From Collinsella sp. (GTDB taxonomy: Bacteria; Actinomycetota; Coriobacteriia; Coriobacteriales; Coriobacteriaceae), in NCBI GenBank assembly GCA_031295385.1, contig JAUMOL010000022.1, forward strand, positions 32,900 to 96,899: 64,000 nt of DNA, read 5' to 3'. Numbering within the stretch: position 1 is the stretch's first letter; each line of letters opens with the position of its first letter. Under the pieces are notes generated by a model. It was not told the origin of the DNA and did no database searches. It was given only the letters and a program-made list of their open reading frames with translations. Shown here piece by piece: positions 36,979-47,213 of this stretch. The translations under genes and the position numbers were made by a program.

Positions 36979-38430
36979 CTAGAAGCTAACGTCGAAGCCA
37001 GCGCCAGCGCCCTCTTCATCGGTGGTCGGCACGCCCTTTGCCTTGTTGTAGGCAAAGATCAAGACGATTGGCACGATGAAGGCGATGAGATTGCCAGCCA
37101 CATACCACACGAGCGTCTCGGGCGTGACGATGAGCAGGCCAAGCACTCCGGTCAGACCCTGACCGATGGCGCGCACCTCAAAGAGCTTCACGAAGGCACC
37201 GCCGCAGCCTGCACCGATGCAAGCGCAGACGAACGGAATGATCGAGTAGCGCATGTTTGCAGCAAAGATTGCGGGCTCGGAGATACCGACCAGCGTCGGG
37301 ATAAAGGACGACATGCAGATGTTGCGCTCTTTGGAGTGCTTCTTGTGAATGAGATACATGCCGATGGCGCCGCCGCCCTGGGCGATGATGGAAACCGACC
37401 AGATGGCCTGGATGTAGTTGAAGCCGGTCGTGGCAACGAGGTTGGCCTCAATACCCTGGATGAACTGATGCGTACCGGTAACGACGAGCGGCTGCAGGAA
37501 CGCGGCGAAGACAAAGGCGCCAAAGACGCCCATCCTGTTGTACAGGACATCGATTACGCCAGCGAGGACGTCGCCGATCAGGTTGCCGAGCGGGCCGAAC
37601 ACGGTGAACAGGGCAACGTTAGCAAGAATCAGGGTAACAGTCGGGACAAAGACAAACGAGACGACCTCGGGGATGTACTTCTGGGCAATCTTTTCGACCT
37701 TGGCCATAAACCAGGCAGTCAGGATTGCAGGGAACACGCCGCCCTGGAAAGCAACCATGGGGATGGAGAGCGGACCAAAGTTCCAGTACTCAGCACCCGA
37801 CGGATCCATAACGAACGTGTTGCGGTTCATAAGGCTCGGGTGAACCATGACGATACCGACGAGGATGCCCAGAATCGGGTTACCGCCAAAACGCTTCACC
37901 GCGCTGTACATAACCAGGACAGGCAGGTAGTCAAACGTGGTGGCGATAATGGCAAAGAAGCTTGCGAGGTTCTTGAGGAACTCGCTGTGGTCGGCAAGGC
38001 TGCCCTCCATGCCAAAGAGGCCGTTGGCAACGATCAGCGACTTAAGGCCGATGATGATAGCAGCGCCGACGAAAGCGGGAATGATGGGGATAAAGATGTC
38101 CGAGAATACCTTGAGGACCGAGAAGAACTTGCCCTTCTTGTCCGCCTCGGCGCCCTTGACCTCGGAAGCGCTGATCTCCTTAACGCCCGTCAGAGCCATA
38201 AACTCATCGTAGACCTTGTTGACGGTACCGGTACCGAAGATGATCATGAGCTGGCCGCTGTTGTACAGCACGCCCTTGACGCCATCGATGTTCTCGAGCT
38301 CGGCCTTGTTGTACTTGCTCGTATCCTTGAGCACCAGACGCAGACGCGTAACGCAATGCGTGGCGCCCTCGATGTTCTCCAGACCGCCGACGTTATCGAC
38401 GACTTGCTGAGACACTACTTTGTAGTCCAT
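36979..38430 (-). CDS. scrA: PTS IIBC component, sucrose type
   Basis: A membrane sugar permease of the glucose/sucrose PTS superfamily, 483 residues. The IIB domain (about 1-85) carries the phosphorylated Cys in ATHCVTRLRL. The IIC domain has about ten membrane segments, with GISEPAIFAANMRY as the substrate-loop motif. No IIA domain is fused, so a separate IIA is required and is not in the window. ATG 38430 (MDYKVV) has GGAG at 6 nt; ATG 38442 is possible. Sucrose is inferred from the GH32 neighbours. Confidence 0.88.
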   Translation of the reverse strand: MDYKVVSQQVVDNVGGLENIEGATHCVTRLRLVLKDTSKYNKAELENIDGVKGVLYNSGQLMIIFGTGTVNKVYDEFMALTGVKEISASEVKGAEADKKGKFFSVLKVFSDIFIPIIPAFVGAAIIIGLKSLIVANGLFGMEGSLADHSEFLKNLASFFAIIATTFDYLPVLVMYSAVKRFGGNPILGILVGIVMVHPSLMNRNTFVMDPSGAEYWNFGPLSIPMVAFQGGVFPAILTAWFMAKVEKIAQKYIPEVVSFVFVPTVTLILANVALFTVFGPLGNLIGDVLAGVIDVLYNRMGVFGAFVFAAFLQPLVVTGTHQFIQGIEANLVATTGFNYIQAIWSVSIIAQGGGAIGMYLIHKKHSKERNICMSSFIPTLVGISEPAIFAANMRYSIIPFVCACIGAGCGGAFVKLFEVRAIGQGLTGVLGLLIVTPETLVWYVAGNLIAFIVPIVLIFAYNKAKGVPTTDEEGAGAGFDVSF

Positions 38431-38475
38431 GTTCCTCTCCATTCCTTTACGAAATCATAAGACGTTTTGATGCCA

Positions 38476-39858
38476 TTACAGAGACGCGATCGTTGCATTT
38501 GCGCACTTAAGCGTACCGTCGGTGACCGTCAGCGCCACACCCTGGCCCTGCTTATTGCAGAATCGAGCGTTAAGCGCAACATCATCGACAAAGATGGTCG
38601 CGATATCGTCGTCAACGACCAGGCGCACATGATGAGTGCCCTCGCCCTTAAAGAACAACGGACGCTCGAGGCCCATGTTGTTGACCTGGAACCACGGATA
38701 CTGGGGGGCCGCCGTAAACTCGAGCTTGCCCTCACGCAGGTTGGCGCGGAACTCATAGGCAAGACCGGACTCGGCGTCCTCGGCAAGCTTCACCGAGAAG
38801 CCGGCAGCGTCACCGGCGAGCTCGATGTCGGCATCGAGCATATAGGTGGAACCGGCATCCGCGGCGAGCACCTGCTCGACCTTGCCCGACTCGCAGGAGA
38901 GCTCAAAGGCCTCGACTGCCTTAGCCTCGCCAAAGGCGCCAAGCATGCTGTCAGGAAGCTTGGTGCCGAGCGTTCCGTCGGCACGCTGAACGATCTCGAG
39001 GGGCATAAAGGTGCCACCCCACAGGTAAGAGCTGGGGTCGCCGCCCTCGTCACGCGTAGGAACCCAACCAAAGAGAACGCGGCGCTCGCCGTCAAATGCG
39101 GTACGTGCGGCATAGTACGCGCGGCCATCGAAGGAATCGTCCGCAGGAGTGATCCAAGGACCGTTGATAGAGCGAGACATGCGGTAACGGGTCTTGTTGC
39201 CATCACTGTACTCGGAGAACACCAGATACCACCAGTCGCCCATCTTAAAGAGATCAGGCATCTCGAACATGGTGTACAGGCCCGGATTCCACCAGTCGCC
39301 CTGGAACTCCCAGGTATCCAGGTCCTTGGAGGTGAACTTGACCAGACGACCGGTCATCAGACGCTTGTCCTCGCCCACACGCGTGCCGAGGATGAGCATG
39401 TACTCTTCGTTCTCCTCATCCCAAAGCACAAAGGGATCGCGCCAGTTGCGGTCATCGTAACCCTCCTGGGGCGGAAGCAGCGTCTCGGCGATGTTCTTCT
39501 CCCACTTGACGGCGTCGTCACTCGTTGCGTGAAGAAGAACCTGCTTCATCAAACGTGCGCGGACCTTATCGCGATTGCAACCAGTGTAGAGCGCATGGTA
39601 CTTGTCGCCCACCTTAAACACCGTGCCGGCATAAATGTACTGGTCGACTTCCTCGTCGCCGCCACGCTCAAGGCTCTCGCCAAAGTCCTTGTAGTTGACG
39701 AAATCCTTGGTCGTAGCGAGTGCCCAGCCAAACGGCTCTCCGAAAGGTCCGGGGTTTCGCGTGTCACGCTGATGATAGAGATAGAACGTGCCGTCCTCGC
39801 CGTACGGCATGATGTCGCCCACCCAAATTCCCTCAGGCTGGTAATACACCTTGTGCAT
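38476..39858 (-). CDS. GH32-type glycoside hydrolase, atypical nucleophile motif
   Basis: A 460-residue protein with a five-blade GH32/GH68-like catalytic part (about 5-300) and a C-terminal sandwich. The nucleophile Asp15 lies in WVGDIMPYG, where canonical enzymes have WMNDPNG. The transition-state Asp is in NWRDPFVL, and the acid/base Glu is in FEMPDLF, where EC is usual. Catalytic carboxylates are therefore kept but the surrounding motifs differ. It is the first gene of the sucrose operon. Substrate may be a fructan, fructoside or another sugar. ATG 39858 follows GAAGGAAG. Confidence 0.82.
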   Translation of the reverse strand: MHKVYYQPEGIWVGDIMPYGEDGTFYLYHQRDTRNPGPFGEPFGWALATTKDFVNYKDFGESLERGGDEEVDQYIYAGTVFKVGDKYHALYTGCNRDKVRARLMKQVLLHATSDDAVKWEKNIAETLLPPQEGYDDRNWRDPFVLWDEENEEYMLILGTRVGEDKRLMTGRLVKFTSKDLDTWEFQGDWWNPGLYTMFEMPDLFKMGDWWYLVFSEYSDGNKTRYRMSRSINGPWITPADDSFDGRAYYAARTAFDGERRVLFGWVPTRDEGGDPSSYLWGGTFMPLEIVQRADGTLGTKLPDSMLGAFGEAKAVEAFELSCESGKVEQVLAADAGSTYMLDADIELAGDAAGFSVKLAEDAESGLAYEFRANLREGKLEFTAAPQYPWFQVNNMGLERPLFFKGEGTHHVRLVVDDDIATIFVDDVALNARFCNKQGQGVALTVTDGTLKCANATIASL

Positions 39859-39900
39859 CCGAGACTTCCTTCCCACGTGATACTAACTCGGTACAACTGC

Positions 39901-39929
39901 AAGATATGTCAATCGTTTTCATATGTCAA
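39901..39929 (-). promoter_or_regulatory. Promoter of the sucrose operon
   Basis: On the minus strand TTGACA (39929-39924), a 17-nt spacer and TATCTT (39906-39901) make a near-consensus promoter. The two operators coincide with the spacer and the -35 box. Confidence 0.7.
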
Positions 39930-39940
39930 ACGTTTTCACA
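39907..39940. promoter_or_regulatory. Two abutting LacI-family operators
   Basis: TGTCAATCGTTTTCATA (39907-39923) and TGTCAAACGTTTTCACA (39924-39940) are 17-bp near-palindromes with a central CG, placed end to end. They cover the promoter spacer and -35 box, so bound repressor should block transcription. A third site, TGTCATACGTTTACATA, lies before the regulator gene. Confidence 0.75.
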
Positions 39941-40041
39941 CCAATACGTCTTTTCGCAGTTCCAGTCGTCGGCAAATGGTTGACATATGGCGGCGAACGG
40001 TCATCAGAGGCGTTTGAGGAATTCTTTTGGCACGGGATGAA

Positions 40042-41052
40042 CTACGCGGTTTTGCCCTCAATGAGTTCAACGGGGAGCTTGGTATTCGATTCGGGCTTTT
40101 CACCGTTAACAAGAGCGATGATGGATTGCGCCGCGAGCTCTCCGATGCGATCGATATCTTGACGAACGGTTGTTAAGTCAGGCATAAACGTCATAGTGCG
40201 GCGGGCGCCATCCGCGCCCACGACCTTAATATCGTCCGGAGCGCTCAAGCCGCGCCGCTTCATCACGTTGAGGCAGATGGCCGCCATCGTGTCGTCTCCC
40301 GCAAAGATGCCGTCAATATCGGGGTTCTCATCGAGGATCTTCGCAACGACCGCACTCTTTTCGTCGTCGGACTTAACGAACTCGACCTCACGGACAAGCG
40401 CGGGCAAACCGGCCTGCTCCACAACATCGTGGTAGGCATCGGTACGCTTATTGGCAGGCATACGCATGCGGCCATTGTTGCGCAGGCACAAGATGCGCGA
40501 ACACCCGTCATCGATCAGGCGACGCGTGGCAAGTTCGCCGATGCCATAGCTGTCGCTCGCAATCTGAACAGAGGTCTCGCCAAGGTCGCAGTCGATACCA
40601 ACCAGACTCAAGCCCATCTCGGCATACGCCTCGGCACCGATATTAAGCGAGTTGACGATGACGCCATCAACCATATTGCGCCGAAGCATATCGATATAAG
40701 AACGCTCAAGATCAGGTCGATTGGCGCTATTGCACAGCAACATCTTAAAACCGTTTTCGGCCAGGGTACGCTCAACGGCTTGGACCGCTTGGGCATGAAA
40801 CGGGCTGCTGACATAGGGGACGATCATACCTATTAGATTCAGGCGACCGTTGAGCATGGCACGGGCGATATCGTTGGGCGTATAGTTGATGCGCTTCATC
40901 GCGGCATGGACCTTATCGCGGGTCTCTTGGCTAATATAGCCGCGATTATTAAGCACGCGAGATACCGTAGTAGGCGAAACCCCCGCCACCGCTGCAACTT
41001 CCTTGATGCCAGGCTTAGCCGAATCCTTAGAACGAGCGCCCTCGCGAGCCAT
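40042..41052 (-). CDS. LacI-family regulator of the sucrose module
   Basis: A 336-residue repressor with an N-terminal HTH (GIKEVAAVAGVSPTTVSRVL) and hinge helix, then a periplasmic-binding-type sugar domain at about 70-330. It follows the GH32-PTS-GH32 operon in reverse order, i.e. it is transcribed toward it on the same strand with its own operator upstream. The matched operators make control of the operon and of itself likely. ATG 41052 follows GGGGGAGGG; an ATG at 41073 lies inside the operator and is less likely. Confidence 0.9.
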   Translation of the reverse strand: MAREGARSKDSAKPGIKEVAAVAGVSPTTVSRVLNNRGYISQETRDKVHAAMKRINYTPNDIARAMLNGRLNLIGMIVPYVSSPFHAQAVQAVERTLAENGFKMLLCNSANRPDLERSYIDMLRRNMVDGVIVNSLNIGAEAYAEMGLSLVGIDCDLGETSVQIASDSYGIGELATRRLIDDGCSRILCLRNNGRMRMPANKRTDAYHDVVEQAGLPALVREVEFVKSDDEKSAVVAKILDENPDIDGIFAGDDTMAAICLNVMKRRGLSAPDDIKVVGADGARRTMTFMPDLTTVRQDIDRIGELAAQSIIALVNGEKPESNTKLPVELIEGKTA

Positions 41053-41072
41053 AGCACCCTCCCCCATCAACA

Positions 41073-41089
41073 TGTCATACGTTTACATA
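41073..41089. promoter_or_regulatory. LacI-family operator before the regulator gene
   Basis: TGTCATACGTTTACATA shares the pattern TGTCANNCGTTTNCAYA with the two sites at 39907 and 39924, and lies 20 bp upstream of the regulator start, consistent with autoregulation. Confidence 0.7.
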
Positions 41090-41220
41090 CGAACAAAGCA
41101 TACCCCAACAAGAGCGGGAAGACGGTAACAGTACAAGTAAGTAAACGACTCATCCAAATAATTAGGAGAGTTCCGCCTAAAAGGTGACTACACAGGACCC
41201 CAGCCGGGGCTGTTTGGGCT

Positions 41221-41310
41221 ACCTCCCAAAACATTCCGCAGGACGCAAAGAGGCTCGCCGCACGAAGTGCGCAGCGAGCCTCTTTGCATGTCCGAGGACA
41301 CCAATTTAAT
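41221..41310. repeat. Composite palindrome (C), inner part intact, outer arms not paired
   Basis: The core words ATTCCGCAG and CGAGGAC flank an inner hairpin (GCAAAGAGGCTCGC and complement). Its apex is identical to that of palindrome E (GCACGAAGTGC region). The expected outer arms do not match each other here, so this copy looks decayed or truncated. Confidence 0.75.
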
Positions 41311-41340
41311 TTAGCGTGGTTCCCTAAAGGACGACAACGC

Positions 41341-41447
41341 AGGAGACCCGGCAAGGCCGGGAGCACTTTGTCTCGCAAACATTCCGCAGCCGCGAAGCGG
41401 CGAGGACGTTTGAGAGGCAAAATGCGTAGGCCTTACCGGGTCTCCGG
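41341..41447. repeat. Composite palindrome (D) downstream of the glycyl-radical subunit gene
   Basis: Imperfect outer arms (GGAGACCCGGCAAGGCC / GGCCTTACCGGGTCTCC and CTTTGTCTCGCAAAC / GTTTGAGAGGCAAAA), core ATTCCGCAG / CGAGGACG, and a minimal inner hairpin CCGCGAAGCGG. It lies 17 bp past the stop of the leftward gene at 41464 and tandem to element C. Confidence 0.8.
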
Positions 41448-41463
41448 TGGGAGTTGAGTCCCT

Positions 41464-41715
41464 TTAGAACTTGTTGTGGAAGGTACGCGAAATGACCTCG
41501 TCCTGCTGCTCCTTGGTGAGCGTGTGGAAGTTCACGGCATAGCCGGAAACGCGGATGGTCAGCTGCGGGTACTTCTCGGGGTGAGCCTGAGCGTCAAGCA
41601 GCGTCTCACGGTTGAAGACGTTGATGTTCAGGTGGTGGCCACCCTTCTCGGCGTAAGCGTCGAGCATGTGGACCAGGTTATCGGCCTGAGTCTCAGAAAC
41701 TTCAGAAACCTTCAT
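41464..41715 (-). CDS. Glycyl-radical subunit of pyruvate formate-lyase (GrcA/YfiD-like)
   Basis: An 83-residue protein that equals the C-terminal end of a normal [29 protein letters not shown], then the glycyl-radical loop RVSGYAVNF with Gly58, then [15 protein letters not shown]. It has its own AAGGAG and ATG 41715. The upstream PFL gene lacks this very segment, so the subunit probably completes the enzyme rather than serving as a spare part as YfiD does in E. coli. Gly58 is the expected target of PflA. Several in-frame stops separate it from the upstream gene. Confidence 0.93.
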   Translation of the reverse strand: MKVSEVSETQADNLVHMLDAYAEKGGHHLNINVFNRETLLDAQAHPEKYPQLTIRVSGYAVNFHTLTKEQQDEVISRTFHNKF

Positions 41716-41724
41716 AATGTGTCT

Positions 41725-41797
41725 CCTTCGATTGATAGGCGCCGGCCGAAACCGGCGCACTAATCAGTAATCGTTATTGTTAGTATAGCACTAACAA
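41725..41797 (-). promoter_or_regulatory. Two hairpins between the PFL body and radical-subunit genes
   Basis: On the minus strand, right after the PFL stop, ATTGTTAGT and ACTAACAAT form a perfect 9-bp stem. Then GTGCGCCGG/CCGGCGC forms a GC-rich stem ending about 14 nt before the AAGGAG site. Neither is followed by a T tract, so RNA stabilisation or processing is more likely than termination. Confidence 0.6.
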
Positions 41798-41800
41798 TAG

Positions 41801-43852
<2,052 letters not shown>

Positions 43853-44400
43853 TGTGTAACCACGCTCCTAGTTACGTGTAATGCGGCGTTCTCTCACACC
43901 GCTGCTTATTGAATTCTTGAATTTTCGGCTTGCACTACCGGCTTCTTCCGTTCTTCACCACACGTTGGTGCAGGAAAAACGTTTGTCCACCTTGGAACTA
44001 CAACCCAAAACCCAAGATTTCACCCGTTTGAGAAGGATAACATAGCGACCCTCTCCATCTGGGCTATTATATGTTTCTTTTTTTATATCATAATGGCGTT
44101 TTTTACAAATCCGCAGGAAATGCGTGCGCGAACAACTACCGTTCACCGATTTGTTTGGTTTTTTCCTTGCCTTTGTACGACGTTCACCCTAGCTGTTATG
44201 CCAGCTTTAGCAGAGTAAAGTGCCTCTGAGTAGGCTTTAGGACATGCCTAACGATCTGCCCCTAACTTTGCTGGCACCGACGGTGTACGGAGGTCGCCTA
44301 AAGGTAGTTTTCTAGACATGTCCCAAAATCTACCGCATAGGGCACGCGTGCAAGGGTATCATCTTTCACCGAAAATAGTTTCTAGTGTTAGGGGTTTTCG
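43853..44400. other. AT-rich intergenic region between divergent pfl and marR
   Basis: This 548-bp gap must hold both promoters. It includes an AT-rich stretch (about 44040-44170, with runs of T) and layered inverted repeats at about 44190-44275 (TGCCAGCTTTAG/CTAACTTTGCTGGCA). It also has a GGTAGTTTT...AAAATCTACC element (44303-44334) resembling the one at 26022. Short open frames here lack ribosome sites. Confidence 0.6.
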
Positions 44401-44409
44401 GTGGAAGAT
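44361..44409 (+). promoter_or_regulatory. 15-bp inverted repeat covering the marR start codon
   Basis: ATCTTTCACCGAAAA (44361-44375) pairs with TTTTCGGTGGAAGAT (44395-44409) with one mismatch across 19 nt. The AGGGG ribosome site is in the loop and the GTG start in the right arm. It may be a MarR operator, an RNA hairpin that hides the start, or both. Confidence 0.6.
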
Positions 44410-44850
44410 ACCGATTTCCGTGAACTTGGGCGTCAGCTCCTTACCGAGTTCGGCAGCATGCATCAGCGCATCTCGCGCTTTGCGGACAAAGCCCTCGGCG
44501 GCGAGATGGCCGTTATGCGCGCCCTCATACTCGCCGGCGGTTCGCTCACGCCGAGCGAACTCGCTGATCGCGCCTGGGTCTCGAGTGCCCGCATCGCCAA
44601 TATCCTACGCGCTCTCGAAGCCAAGGGCTGGGTCGAGCGCGAGCACTCAAAGACTGACCGTCGTCGCGTACACGTCATAGTGACCGACAAGGGATTCCAG
44701 GATCTCGAAATCAAACGTCGGGAATTCGAGGCCCGCACTGCGGCTTTCCTCGAGCAGCTCGGCGAAACAGATACCCAAGAGATGGTGCGCCTTCTTAGGC
44801 GTGCCAACGAAATTATCGACCGCAATCAAGAAAGGAGAGATGCCGAGTGA
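44401..44850 (+). CDS. MarR-family transcriptional regulator
   Basis: A 149-residue winged-helix regulator. The recognition region is GSLTPSELADRAWVSSARIANILRAL, with wing KTDRRRVHVIVTDKG. Start GTG 44401 has AGGGG at 6 nt. Its stop overlaps the start of the first ABC exporter gene (GTGA), so regulator and exporter form one operon. That is the usual arrangement for a MarR repressor that controls drug efflux and itself. Confidence 0.92.
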   Translation: MEDTDFRELGRQLLTEFGSMHQRISRFADKALGGEMAVMRALILAGGSLTPSELADRAWVSSARIANILRALEAKGWVEREHSKTDRRRVHVIVTDKGFQDLEIKRREFEARTAAFLEQLGETDTQEMVRLLRRANEIIDRNQERRDAE

Positions 44851-47213
44851 GGATTCTCAAGCTCTTTAAAAAGCATATCCTGGCACTGTTAGCAGCTATC
44901 GTGCTTATCGTAATCAGCTGCAACGCCGATCTGGCGCTGCCTACCTATATGAGCGACATCGTCGACGTGGGTGTGCAGCAAGGCGGCATCGCCTCGCCCG
45001 TACCCGACACCATCCGCGCCGAATCGCTCGACGACCTTGAACTCTTTATGAGCACCAAGGACGCCAAAGCTGTGGAGGCCGTGTTTAGCAAGGCTGACAA
45101 AAATGGCATTCGAACGTATAAGGGTACCGAGGAAGAGCGTGCCGATGGAGGCAAGATTGCCGACATTATGAGCCTGCCCGAGACTGTCGTCCTTTCGCTC
45201 GACCAGGGCATTGACGCCGACTCCATGGGCGACATGATGGGCTCGTCCAGCGAGAAAGACAACAACGCTGCCCAGGCCATGCCCACCCCCGAGCAAATGG
45301 CAGCGATGACGCCCGAGCAGCTCGCCGAGATGCAGCAGAAGGCCGCAGCGGCGCAGAACATGCAAAAGCAGATTGATGCCGACGGCGGTAAGATCACTAT
45401 GAAGAGCCTGCGCCTGGGTGTCGAGGGCGGTCTGGTAGACCAAAGCAAGCTCGTCGAGGGCGCCAACCAAATGGCGGACAAAATGGGCTCCATGTCGGGC
45501 TCCATCGTCACCCAGCGCGCCGTGAGCTATGTACAGGACGAGTACAAGGCACAGGGCATCGACCCCGCCGACGTGCAGAACGCCTACCTGAGCCGCATGG
45601 CGACCACGATGTTTGGACTGTGCCTCGTGTCGCTCGTCGCCACCATCCTGACCGGTGCCGTGGCTTCGCGCACCGCCTGCTCCATCGCCCGCGACCTGCG
45701 CCACGAGACCTTCAACAAGGTTATGCACTTCTCGCCGGCCGAGGTGGGCAAGTTTAGCCAGGCCTCGCTCATCACCCGCTGCACCAACGACATTCAGCAA
45801 ATCCAGATGGCCGCAACTCTGTTTATCCGCATGTGTCTGATGGCCCCCGTCATGGGCATCGTCGCCGTCATGCGCGTCCTGGCCAACCATACCGGCCTGG
45901 AGTGGACCATCGCCGTTGCCATCATCGCGGTCTCGGCCGTCGTCGGCGTGCTTATGGGCCTCACCATGCCCAAGTTCAAAAAGATGCAGAGCTTTGTGGA
46001 CCGCGTGAACCTTACCGCCCGCGAGCTGCTCGACGGCCTTATGCCCATCCGCTCATTCAACCGCGAGGAGCATGAGCTCGAGCGTTTTGACAAGGCTTCG
46101 CTCGATCTGATGACCACGCAGCTCTACACCAACCGCGCCATGAGCTTTATGATGCCACTCATGATGCTCGTCATGAACTGCATCACCGTGCTTATCGTCT
46201 GGTTTGGCGCGCAGGGCGTGTCCGACGGCGTGATGCAGGTCGGCAACATGATGGCGTTCATCTCCTATACCATGCAGATCGTCATGGCGTTTATGATCCT
46301 CACCATGGTTTCGGTCATCCTGCCGCGCGCCGAGGTCGCAGCCGAGCGCGTGGAAGAGGTCATCACCTGCCCCACGAGCATCAACGACCCTGTCTCGCCC
46401 AAACTGCCCGTGGCCAGCGCGCCGCGCGGTGAGCTCACCTTCCGCGACGTGAGCTTCCAGTATCCCGATGCCCGCGCCGATGTCATCAGCGGCGTGAACT
46501 TCACCACGCATGCCGGTCAGATGCTCGGCATCATTGGCTCCACGGGCTCGGGCAAGTCCACGCTCGTGCAGTTGATTCCGCGCCTGTACGACGTCACGGG
46601 CGGCAGCATTTCGCTCGACGGCATCGATGTGCGCGACATGACCCTTTCCGAGCTGCGCCGCCGCATCGGTTATATTCCGCAGCAGGGTCGTCTATTCTCG
46701 GGTACCGTCGAGAGCAACCTCAAGTTTGCCGGCGACATGGTGAGTGACGAGGATATGCGCCAGGCAGCACGCGTCGCCCAGGCGGAGGACTTTATCGCCG
46801 AGCGCGAGGACGGGTACGACTCCCCTATCAGCCAGGGCGGCTCCAATGTTTCGGGTGGTCAGCGCCAGCGTCTGGCCATCGCCCGCGCGTTGGCCAAAAA
46901 GCCCGAGGTCGTGGTGTTCGATGACTCGTTTAGTGCCCTCGACTACAAGACCGACGCGCGCCTACGCGAGGAGCTGGCCAAAAACGTTACCGACGCCGCG
47001 CTCGTGGTCGTGGCCCAGCGCATCGCGACCATCATGCACGCCGACCAGATCATCGTGCTCGACGACGGCCACGTAGTGGGCACCGGCACGCACGAGGAGC
47101 TGCTGCACAACTGCCCGGCGTACCTGGAGATCGCACAGTCGCAGCTTTCCGCCGAGGAGCTGGGACTTACCCAAGAAGAAATTGCAGCCGTCATGGAAGG
47201 AGGCGAGCGCTAA
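44847..47213 (+). CDS. Heterodimeric ABC exporter, subunit 1 (degenerate ATPase site)
   Basis: A 788-residue half-transporter with a membrane domain at about 15-500 and an ATPase domain at about 525-765. An unusually long outer insertion (about 40-245), rich in Met, Gln and Ala, lies between the first two membrane helices. Walker A is GSTGSGKST and the signature VSGGQRQR. Walker B reads VVVFDDSFSALD, where Asp replaces the catalytic Glu. This makes it the non-consensus partner of the pair. GTG 44847 overlaps marR; its stop overlaps the next gene (TAATG). Confidence 0.9.
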   Translation: MRILKLFKKHILALLAAIVLIVISCNADLALPTYMSDIVDVGVQQGGIASPVPDTIRAESLDDLELFMSTKDAKAVEAVFSKADKNGIRTYKGTEEERADGGKIADIMSLPETVVLSLDQGIDADSMGDMMGSSSEKDNNAAQAMPTPEQMAAMTPEQLAEMQQKAAAAQNMQKQIDADGGKITMKSLRLGVEGGLVDQSKLVEGANQMADKMGSMSGSIVTQRAVSYVQDEYKAQGIDPADVQNAYLSRMATTMFGLCLVSLVATILTGAVASRTACSIARDLRHETFNKVMHFSPAEVGKFSQASLITRCTNDIQQIQMAATLFIRMCLMAPVMGIVAVMRVLANHTGLEWTIAVAIIAVSAVVGVLMGLTMPKFKKMQSFVDRVNLTARELLDGLMPIRSFNREEHELERFDKASLDLMTTQLYTNRAMSFMMPLMMLVMNCITVLIVWFGAQGVSDGVMQVGNMMAFISYTMQIVMAFMILTMVSVILPRAEVAAERVEEVITCPTSINDPVSPKLPVASAPRGELTFRDVSFQYPDARADVISGVNFTTHAGQMLGIIGSTGSGKSTLVQLIPRLYDVTGGSISLDGIDVRDMTLSELRRRIGYIPQQGRLFSGTVESNLKFAGDMVSDEDMRQAARVAQAEDFIAEREDGYDSPISQGGSNVSGGQRQRLAIARALAKKPEVVVFDDSFSALDYKTDARLREELAKNVTDAALVVVAQRIATIMHADQIIVLDDGHVVGTGTHEELLHNCPAYLEIAQSQLSAEELGLTQEEIAAVMEGGER

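Noticed and set aside
43955..44146. 63-residue frame in the pfl leader
   Set aside because: It has no ribosome site, an odd composition and AT-rich surroundings; it is more likely part of a regulatory region.
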